Below, piece by piece: positions 55,782 to 62,667 of a DNA stretch of 64,000 nt (position 1 is its first letter; each line of letters opens with the position of its first letter). The DNA comes from Chitinophagaceae bacterium (lineage in GTDB: Bacteria; Bacteroidota; Bacteroidia; Chitinophagales; Chitinophagaceae), in assembly GCA_014379965.1 (NCBI GenBank), contig JACMKU010000079.1:1-64000 (forward strand), read 5' to 3'. The position numbers and the translations under genes were made by a program. Under the pieces are notes generated by a model that was not told where the DNA came from, ran no database searches, and saw nothing but the letters and a program-made list of their open reading frames with translations.

Positions 55782-56759
55782 ATGTCTGAAAAGAAATTTG
55801 TGCCGGTTATGATCACACCATTTAACCTGAAGGCGAAGGTTGATTTGGATGCTGTAAGTACATTGATCGATTTTTACCTGGCTGCCGGCGTAAAAGGATT
55901 TTTTGCGAACTGCCTCAGCAGCGAAATGTATAGCATCACAGAAGACGAACGGCTTGAATTGACAAGGCATGTTGTAAAATATGTAAATGGTCGTGTGCCT
56001 GTTGTTGCTACCTCTTCATTTGGATTAACAATCGAAGATAAGGCCGAGTTTACAAAAAGAATTTTCGATACGGGCATTGCTGCGGCCATCTTGATCACGG
56101 GACACTATGCAAATGTGGAGGACAGTGACGATATACTGCTTCGCAATTTTGATAGGATGTTTAAACTTACTGGGAGCATCCCTTTAGGTATGTATGAATG
56201 CCCGGCGCCTTATAAGAGGATTATTGGAACGGAAGTCTTCAAAACCTTGCTGAGCGCAAACCGGATGGTATATCATAAGGATACCTCTATTGATCTGGAG
56301 AAGGTGAAGGCAAAACTGGATATAGTAAAAGCTGAAAAGAACGATCTTGAATTTTATGATGCACATTCACCAAATGCTATGTACAGTTTGCAAATGGGTG
56401 CAAAAGGAATGTCGAGCATCAGCGGAAATTTCTATCCGGAAATTTTGGTTTGGATGGTAAACAATGCGACGGACCCCAGTAAACAGGAGGAAGTAAAATG
56501 GCTGCAATCAGAGATCAGCCGGGTTGATCCATTGATCCATATTGCCTATCCGATGAGTGCAAAGTATTTTCTACGTAAGAGAGGCTTACCGGTAAGAACA
56601 ATAAGCCGGGCAACTGCTTTGGAACTTACACCTGAACAGAAGAAGACGCTGGATGGAATTCATGATAATTTTATTGGTTGGTGTGAAAAGCTTGATATTA
56701 AACCAGTGGATGTTGAATCGCTTATGTTACCAAAGGTTCCATTAGACCCTGCCATTTAA
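55782..56759 (+). CDS. DHDPS/NAL-superfamily aldolase, divergent
   Basis: 325 residues, cytosolic. Schiff-base Lys166 in VYHKDTS and the supporting Tyr138 in GMYECPAP mark a class I pyruvate-type aldolase. The usual GTTGE loop is replaced by NCLSSE at residues 43-48, so the carboxylate-binding end of the pocket is altered and the acceptor is probably unusual. The extra length lies at the C-terminus. It is separated from the SSS gene by 91 bases and from the Fe-dehydrogenase by 14. Retro-aldol cleavage of a 2-keto-3-deoxy acid to pyruvate plus an aldehyde is the expected reaction. Confidence 0.87.
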   Translation: MSEKKFVPVMITPFNLKAKVDLDAVSTLIDFYLAAGVKGFFANCLSSEMYSITEDERLELTRHVVKYVNGRVPVVATSSFGLTIEDKAEFTKRIFDTGIAAAILITGHYANVEDSDDILLRNFDRMFKLTGSIPLGMYECPAPYKRIIGTEVFKTLLSANRMVYHKDTSIDLEKVKAKLDIVKAEKNDLEFYDAHSPNAMYSLQMGAKGMSSISGNFYPEILVWMVNNATDPSKQEEVKWLQSEISRVDPLIHIAYPMSAKYFLRKRGLPVRTISRATALELTPEQKKTLDGIHDNFIGWCEKLDIKPVDVESLMLPKVPLDPAI

Positions 56760-56773
56760 TCTTAAAGATAAAA

Positions 56774-57925
56774 ATGCTTGATACTTCTTTGAAAATAAGT
56801 TTTCCCGGCAAGCTTGTCTTTGGGAACGGAACCCTATTGCAGTTAGCGGATGATTTGGTCCAATTAAAATCCAAGAAAGTTTTTATTACCACTATTGAGC
56901 CATTGAAGCCTGCCATCTATGAATTCCTTGAAAAGCTTACTCAAAACAAGGTTGAGGTCTTATCTGATACTTCTATTGTACAGGAACCAACGTTCAGTGA
57001 TTTTGAAAGGCTAATGACTAAAGTGAGACCATTTGATCCGGATTTAGTGATTGGAATTGGAGGGGGAAGCGTATTAGATATTGCAAAACTGGTAGCTGCA
57101 CAATTAGGTAATGCACAGAAGTTAAGTGATTATGTAGGCATCAATTTGTTAAAGGGAAGAGGAAGGAAATTGGTTTGTGTACCCGCTACTTCCGGAACGG
57201 GCAGCGAGGTTTCTCCCAATGCAATATTGGTAGATGATGCAGATAACCAGAAGAAAGGGATTATCAGTCCATTTCTTGTACCGGATATTGTTTATGTTGA
57301 CCCTTTGCTTACTTTATCTGTGCCGGCATCCATTACTGCTGCAACAGGACTAGATGCATTGACCCATTGTCTCGAAGCCTATACCAATAAGTTTTCGCAA
57401 TCCTTTATTGACATCTATGCCTATGAAGGGATGCGACTGATCGCCGGGAATATTATCAATGCGGTGGAAGACGGGAATCATATTGGGGCACGGGAGAAAG
57501 TTGCCATGGGCAGCTTGCTGGGAGGGTTCTGTCTCGGGCCTGTGAATACGGCCGGAGTACATGCACTATCGTATCCACTGGGGAGCATGTTTCATCTGGC
57601 ACATGGTCTATCAAACGCCTTGCTTCTGCCGTATGTAATGGAGTATAATATACCTGCGGCCACAAAGAAGTATGCTGAAGTTGCGATGGCACTAGGGTGT
57701 GAGAGAAGGGGTAGCGATGAGGAAACAGCGCTCGCTGGGGTGCAACGGGTGAGGGATTTAGTTAAAGCTTGCGGTATTCCAGCGACATTAAAAGAGGTGA
57801 ATGTGCCTTTATCAGCGATCCCGCAAATGGCAGCCGATGCCATGAAGATTCAGAGATTATTGAAGAATAATCCCAGGCTTATTGAAGAAAAAGATGCAAT
57901 AGAAATTTATAAAGCTGCTTATTAA
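56774..57925 (+). CDS. Iron-containing alcohol dehydrogenase (group III)
   Basis: 383 residues, cytosolic. NAD-binding GIGGGSVLDIAKLVA, the TSGTGSEVSPNAIL segment, LDALTHCLEAY and the metal-ligand stretch HALSYPLGSMFHLAHGLSNA are all present. Family members reduce short aldehydes such as lactaldehyde or succinic semialdehyde. It lies between two aldolase genes, and the next ATG follows its stop codon directly. The natural role is to reduce an aldehyde made by one of the aldolases; lactaldehyde (from deoxy-sugars) and 4-oxo-threonate (from DHA) are the leading candidates. Confidence 0.92.
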   Translation: MLDTSLKISFPGKLVFGNGTLLQLADDLVQLKSKKVFITTIEPLKPAIYEFLEKLTQNKVEVLSDTSIVQEPTFSDFERLMTKVRPFDPDLVIGIGGGSVLDIAKLVAAQLGNAQKLSDYVGINLLKGRGRKLVCVPATSGTGSEVSPNAILVDDADNQKKGIISPFLVPDIVYVDPLLTLSVPASITAATGLDALTHCLEAYTNKFSQSFIDIYAYEGMRLIAGNIINAVEDGNHIGAREKVAMGSLLGGFCLGPVNTAGVHALSYPLGSMFHLAHGLSNALLLPYVMEYNIPAATKKYAEVAMALGCERRGSDEETALAGVQRVRDLVKACGIPATLKEVNVPLSAIPQMAADAMKIQRLLKNNPRLIEEKDAIEIYKAAY

Positions 57926-58768
57926 ATGAATACGGGTAAAAAATATACCGGCGTGATTGTTCCGGCTGTGACGCCGCTTACAGCGAAGCTTCACCTGGAT
58001 GAGTCGGCCGTGGCAAGGATGTTATCGTTGTTTTACCAGTATAACATCTCTCCCTTTATCCTGGGCACAACTGGTGAATCGGCGTCATTGTCACTTCAGC
58101 TGAAGAAAGACTATGTGCTGGCTGCGGAGAGAAATAAGAAAATGGGTACACTTCTTTATGCCGGCATAGGGTCTAATGTACTGACGGAAAGTATTGAGTT
58201 TGCGGATTATTGTGCTATTCACGCGATAGATGTGGTCGTCGCTACATTGCCGTCTTATTATCCTTTGACTGAAAAACAGATGTTAAAGTATTTTCTTCAA
58301 CTGGCGGATAGTATCAAATTGCCGCTTTTTCTTTACAACATTCCCGCCACCACTCACATGAGCCTGCCATTGCATATAGTCGATGAGTTAAGCCGACACA
58401 AAAATATTGTAGGAATAAAAGACAGTGAGAGAAGTGAGGAGAGGATGCGGGAATCGTTGAAATTGTGGAGGGGCAGAGATGATTTTCATTATATTCTGGG
58501 TTGGGCCGTTAAAAGTTCGGAGGCTTTATTACTAGGCGCTGACGGACTCGTGCCTAGCACCGGTAACCTTTACCCCGATGTCTATGCGGGCATGCTGAAT
58601 GCCTTCAAACTTGGCGACAAAGTGAAATTAAGTGAAATGCAGGCACTCGGAGATGAATATGGAGCACTCTACCAAACGGAACGCACACTTGGGGAGAGCC
58701 TGCGCGCTTTAAAATTATTGATGAAGGAGAAAGGCTTGTGTGAAGAGTACGTGATGCCCCCATTATAA
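57926..58768 (+). CDS. DHDPS/NAL-superfamily aldolase, canonical
   Basis: 280 residues, cytosolic. It has the canonical GTTGE loop (residues 47-51), Tyr137 in YNIPATT and Schiff-base Lys165 in GIKDSE. It starts on the base after the Fe-dehydrogenase stop. It is not a lysine-biosynthesis gene by context: it is embedded among acid-sugar enzymes. Together with the divergent aldolase at 55782 it could let the cell split two different 2-keto-3-deoxy acids, for instance Kdo and DHA, or KDG and a 6-deoxy analogue. Confidence 0.9.
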   Translation: MNTGKKYTGVIVPAVTPLTAKLHLDESAVARMLSLFYQYNISPFILGTTGESASLSLQLKKDYVLAAERNKKMGTLLYAGIGSNVLTESIEFADYCAIHAIDVVVATLPSYYPLTEKQMLKYFLQLADSIKLPLFLYNIPATTHMSLPLHIVDELSRHKNIVGIKDSERSEERMRESLKLWRGRDDFHYILGWAVKSSEALLLGADGLVPSTGNLYPDVYAGMLNAFKLGDKVKLSEMQALGDEYGALYQTERTLGESLRALKLLMKEKGLCEEYVMPPL

Positions 58769-58771
58769 AGA

Positions 58772-59827
58772 ATGAATTTTAATATGAATAAAAAACCAAT
58801 CATTGCTATCACCATGGGCGACCCCGCCAGTATTGGTCCCGAGATAGCTGTGAAAGCTTTACTTGAAAAAAGTATACATGATATCTGCAGGCCCCTCCTG
58901 GTCGGTGATGTAGCAGTATTCGATCAGATCATCGGCAAGCTGAAACTCGGAGCCAGGGTAAATGCCATTCAAAAGGTAAATGAGGCACAATTTGATCGGG
59001 GCGTGATCGATGTATTTGATCTAAATATTACAGATCTCAACAAGTTGCATTTCGGAAAGATTGATGCAATGTGTGGCGAAGCATCTTTCCAGGCAGTGAA
59101 GAAAGTGATTGAACTGGCTTTAGCTGGGGAAGTGGATGCTACTGTGACAGGTCCAATCAACAAAAAATCTATTAATGAGGCGGGACATCATTTTGCCGGG
59201 CATACAGAGATCTATGCACACTATACCGGCACAAAAAAGTATGCTATGCTACTCGTTGAGGATAATATCAATGTCATTCATGTGAGTACCCATGTATCGC
59301 TACGTCAAGCTTGTGATCTGGTAAAGAAGGACAGGATTGTGCAGGTGATCGAATTAATTGTTGACGGCTTGAAACGATTGGGAAAAACCAATCTGAAAAT
59401 AGGAGTGGCCGGGCTCAATCCCCATGCGGGAGACAGCGGACTGTTTGGTACTGAAGATGACCTGGAGATACTGCCGGCAGTGCTGGAGGCAAGAAATCTT
59501 GGGTATGACGTGGAAGGCCCCGTTCCCCCGGACACCATGTTTGCAAAGGCAGCCATGGGTGCTTATGGCGGGGTAGTGGCCATGTATCACGACCAGGGGC
59601 ATATTCCATTTAAGCTCGCGGGATTTAAGTGGAACGCAGAAAAGCAACAGATGGACAGTGTCAAAGGCGTGAATATAACATTAGGCTTGCCAATTATTCG
59701 TACTTCAGTCGATCACGGAACTGCATTTGAGATTGCAGGCAAAGGAATTGCCAGTGCAGACGCCATGATATTAGCTATTGAAAGCGCAGTTCAATTAAGT
59801 AAAACCAGAATAACCGTTGAGTCATGA
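58772..59827 (+). CDS. pdxA2: PdxA-family dehydrogenase, probably PdxA2-type for a phosphorylated tetronate
   Basis: 351 residues; ATG 58772 or 58784 both possible. MGDPASIGPEIAVKALLE, GHTEIYAHYTG, GLNPHAGDSGLFG, AMYHDQGHIPFKLAGF and RTSVDHGTAFEIAGKG are the family signatures, including the metal-binding histidines. Its overlap by four bases (ATGA) with a DUF1537 kinase gene marks the PdxA2 type, which oxidizes and decarboxylates D-threonate 4-phosphate or a related compound to dihydroxyacetone phosphate, rather than the vitamin B6 enzyme. No other pdx gene is in the window. Confidence 0.85.
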   Translation: MNFNMNKKPIIAITMGDPASIGPEIAVKALLEKSIHDICRPLLVGDVAVFDQIIGKLKLGARVNAIQKVNEAQFDRGVIDVFDLNITDLNKLHFGKIDAMCGEASFQAVKKVIELALAGEVDATVTGPINKKSINEAGHHFAGHTEIYAHYTGTKKYAMLLVEDNINVIHVSTHVSLRQACDLVKKDRIVQVIELIVDGLKRLGKTNLKIGVAGLNPHAGDSGLFGTEDDLEILPAVLEARNLGYDVEGPVPPDTMFAKAAMGAYGGVVAMYHDQGHIPFKLAGFKWNAEKQQMDSVKGVNITLGLPIIRTSVDHGTAFEIAGKGIASADAMILAIESAVQLSKTRITVES

Positions 59828-60918
59828 TCGCAGTAATCGCAGATGATTTTACCGGCGCGGCCGAACTGGCCGGGATCAGCTTGCGGTACGGGTTGAAAGT
59901 TGGTATTAGTTTAAATAATGAGATTGATACCGATGTTGATGTGCTGGTTGTTAATACAGACAGTAGGTCTTTGAAGAAGAAGGAGGCGCTCGAAGCGACA
60001 GCCGGCGCAATACAGAGAGTACTGGCGCTGAAACCGGGGATCCTTTATAAAAAAATTGATTCCGTGCTACGTGGTTATGTTCTGGAGGAATTGGAGATAC
60101 AGTTGCAATTGACTGGTTTGAATAAAGTTTTGGTAGTGCCTGCTAATCCAACCTTGGGGAGAACGGTCACTAATGGGCACTATTTTGTTGATGGGAAGCC
60201 AATACATGAATCTGCATTTTCGACTGATCCTGAATTCCCGGTCAAGAGTTCGGAAATTAAGAGAATGCTTAACAGTGATACGATGGAAGTAATCAAGCCT
60301 TCCGATCCATTACCACGAGAGGGCATCGTAGTTGGAGAGTGTACGAGCGAAAATGATTGCAAGGCATGGGCTGATAAGATCGACAACAGTTGGATACTAG
60401 CGGGTGCGGGGGATTTTTATGCTGCATTACTCGGAAGAAAGTTTCGACCACAAGAACAGTCTGGCTTCCAATGGGAAGGTCCACACCTGTATGTGAGTGG
60501 CACATCTTTACGGGAGCGGAAGGAGTTTATAAGAGAAATTGACAGAAAGCAGCATTGTGTTTCGTACTTGCCGCGAATAATTGATGAAGACTGGCTCAAT
60601 GAGACAGTAGACATATTGAGAGCGAGGCAAAAATTAATTATTGCGATTGATGATGCTGGCGATACGGCTTCGGTACTGCGGGGCCGAATGGCAGAAGCCG
60701 TAACCGGGATCCTTGCGAGGGTGCACGTCTGGGAGATATTCATTGAAGGAGGCTCTACTGCGGCGGCGATTTTGAAGGAAATGAAGATTGAGAAACTGTC
60801 TCCGATTAATGAATTAGAAAGAGGGGTAGTGAGGATGAAGGCCAATGATCTATTTATTACTGTAAAACCAGGAAGCTATGAGCTGCCGGAGGAGATAGAA
60901 CGGTTATATAACCCCTAA
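59824..60918 (+). CDS. DUF1537-family four-carbon acid sugar kinase (D-threonate kinase type)
   Basis: 364 residues, cytosolic. The N-terminal ADDFTGAAELAG (residues 6-17) and YKKIDSVLRG are family markers; the C-terminal lobe has IEGGSTAAAILKEM and the terminal VKPGSYELPEEIE. It is shorter than the usual roughly 420. The family phosphorylates D-threonate, L-threonate, erythronate and similar acids; with PdxA2 the established product is DHAP. The overlap with the upstream gene implies translational coupling. Low-complexity and repeat DNA follow the stop. Confidence 0.9.
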   Translation: MIAVIADDFTGAAELAGISLRYGLKVGISLNNEIDTDVDVLVVNTDSRSLKKKEALEATAGAIQRVLALKPGILYKKIDSVLRGYVLEELEIQLQLTGLNKVLVVPANPTLGRTVTNGHYFVDGKPIHESAFSTDPEFPVKSSEIKRMLNSDTMEVIKPSDPLPREGIVVGECTSENDCKAWADKIDNSWILAGAGDFYAALLGRKFRPQEQSGFQWEGPHLYVSGTSLRERKEFIREIDRKQHCVSYLPRIIDEDWLNETVDILRARQKLIIAIDDAGDTASVLRGRMAEAVTGILARVHVWEIFIEGGSTAAAILKEMKIEKLSPINELERGVVRMKANDLFITVKPGSYELPEEIERLYNP

Positions 60919-60951
60919 GTTTAACGAGAAGGAAAAATAGGGAGAGAAAGA

Positions 60952-61075
60952 GAAACAGAAACAGGAACAGAAACAGAAACAGAGCGAGAAACAGAGCGCC
61001 TGCCCGCCGTAGCGTAAGTGGAGGCGGGAGGGTGGGCAACCCATAACTCATTTGCTTCGCTTCGCTCGCAATGAT
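60952..61075. repeat. Cluster of low-complexity and dispersed palindromic repeats
   Basis: The 188-base gap after the kinase holds three elements. GAAACA-type hexamers run from 60952 to about 60997. A GC-rich stem follows: CCCGCC at 61003-61008 with GGCGGG at 61023-61028, and TGCCC at 61001 with GGGCA at 61034-61038. Then TTGCTTCGCTTCGCTCGCAA at 61052-61071, whose ends pair. I recognise the last two as repeat types scattered in many Bacteroidota genomes. They might act as a terminator between the kinase and the second symporter; no gene is seen. Confidence 0.75.
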
Positions 61076-61106
61076 GAATCATAACCCGTAACTATTACTA
61101 GATCGA

Positions 61107-62663
61107 ATGAACCACCTACACCCGATAGACTATATCATCATCTTGCTGGTCTTGGGTATTACCCTCTACCTGGGCTTCCGGTTTTCTAACAGGCAGAATA
61201 CAACCGAGGCATATTTCCTATCTAAAGGCAATTTCCCTGCTTGGGCTCTGGGCTTGTCTCTATTATCAACACTAATTAGCAGCGTGACCTTCCTGGGCTA
61301 CCCGGCGCAGGGCTATACCAGTAACTGGATATTACTGGTGCAGGGTCTTATGGTTCCCATCGTCTTATTGGGTGTAATCTGGTTTATCGTACCATTGTTC
61401 CGGAAAGTCATAGGGCTCAGCACGTATGAGTATTTTGAGAAACGGTTTGGAAGTTTTGCCCGGTACTACACCTCGTCGTCATTTATTATTCGGCAGTTTG
61501 CTGGAATGGGTACCGTACTGTTCCTCATTGCCGTTGCCATACATGAAATGACCAATATCAGCCCTTTCATTATTCTTGCCGTGGTTGGTTTCGTATTGGT
61601 AATAGTGAATCTGAAAGGGGGAATGCAGGCCGTCATCTGGCTGGATGTGTTCCAGGGGTTCATGTTATTTGCCAGCGGCATCATCTGCCTTGGCGTTATC
61701 TTATTTTCGATCAAGGGCGGTGTTCCTGAAGCCATAAGCGTCGCATCGGCGAATGACCGTACCGGTTTCGGTCCTTATGATATCCGATTCACGCAACTTA
61801 GTTTGATTGTGATGATCGTTAACGGGGCTTTCTATGCAATTCAGAAATATGGCACTGACCAAACCGTGGTGCAACGTTATCTCACCGCTAAAACAGATAA
61901 GGCAGCTATTAAAGCTTCATTGCTGGGTATTTCACTTACGATTCCTATCTGGGCCATCTTCATGTTTATCGGCACAGCTTTGTTTGTTTTCTATAAGCAA
62001 CAACCATTACCCGCGGGAATGAAGGCAGAAGCCGTCTTCCCACATTTTATAATGACGCAGCTGCCCACAGGCGTTGTGGGTTTCATCGTAGCGGCATTAA
62101 TCAGTGCAGCTATCTGCAGCCTTAGCGCCGACCTGAATTCGCTGGCGGCGGTGGGCATCCAGGATTATTATAGGAAGCTACGACCGAATAAAACCGACAA
62201 GCAATATCTCTTCACCAGCAAGTTATTTGTAGTCATATCGGGAATAGTATCGATCGTTATTGGGGGATTGTACCTGCTTGCTGGGAATGAAGGCGTACTA
62301 GGAGTGATCTTCACCATTTATGCCATTTTTTCCGGGGGTATTGTTGGTATCTTCCTACTAGGGCTCTTTAGCGCAAGGGCCAATCGGCAAGGTGTTAACA
62401 TTGGTATCATCACATGTATTTTGTTTACGGCATGGGCTTTTTTCACAAGTACTCCCTTGGGTGTGAAGAATCCACAGCTGCTGCTTGACATGGGTGATTT
62501 TAACTTTACACACCATAAACTAATGCTTGGTGTTTATAGCCACCTGGTCGTGATCGTTGTCGGTTATGTTGCCAGTCTCTTTTTCCCGAAACCCGTGCTT
62601 GAAAAGAATCTATTATATAGCAGTTGGAAAGAAAATAGAAAATATGATGACATTCAAAAATAA
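61107..62663 (+). CDS. Sodium:solute symporter (SSS family), second copy
   Basis: 518 residues with 13-14 membrane segments. Start DYIIILLVLGITLYLGFRFS, motif SSVTFLGYPAQGYTSNWILL and GGMQAVIWLDVFQGFMLF show the same family as the gene at 54119, but the two are distant copies. It follows the repeat cluster, so it may have separate expression, though no clear promoter was found. It would import another released sugar or acid. The next gene starts five bases after the stop. Confidence 0.92.
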   Translation: MNHLHPIDYIIILLVLGITLYLGFRFSNRQNTTEAYFLSKGNFPAWALGLSLLSTLISSVTFLGYPAQGYTSNWILLVQGLMVPIVLLGVIWFIVPLFRKVIGLSTYEYFEKRFGSFARYYTSSSFIIRQFAGMGTVLFLIAVAIHEMTNISPFIILAVVGFVLVIVNLKGGMQAVIWLDVFQGFMLFASGIICLGVILFSIKGGVPEAISVASANDRTGFGPYDIRFTQLSLIVMIVNGAFYAIQKYGTDQTVVQRYLTAKTDKAAIKASLLGISLTIPIWAIFMFIGTALFVFYKQQPLPAGMKAEAVFPHFIMTQLPTGVVGFIVAALISAAICSLSADLNSLAAVGIQDYYRKLRPNKTDKQYLFTSKLFVVISGIVSIVIGGLYLLAGNEGVLGVIFTIYAIFSGGIVGIFLLGLFSARANRQGVNIGIITCILFTAWAFFTSTPLGVKNPQLLLDMGDFNFTHHKLMLGVYSHLVVIVVGYVASLFFPKPVLEKNLLYSSWKENRKYDDIQK

Positions 62664-62667
62664 TAAT

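Noticed and set aside
57926-58768. Lysine-pathway DapA
   Set aside because: No dap genes are near and a second family member lies in the same cassette; a catabolic aldolase is more likely.
58772-59827. PdxA as a vitamin B6 biosynthesis gene
   Set aside because: It overlaps a DUF1537 kinase gene and is in a sugar-acid cassette without other pdx genes; the PdxA2 catabolic type fits better.
60952-60997. GAAACA hexamer run as a CRISPR-like array
   Set aside because: The units are six bases with no spacers; this is simple-sequence DNA.
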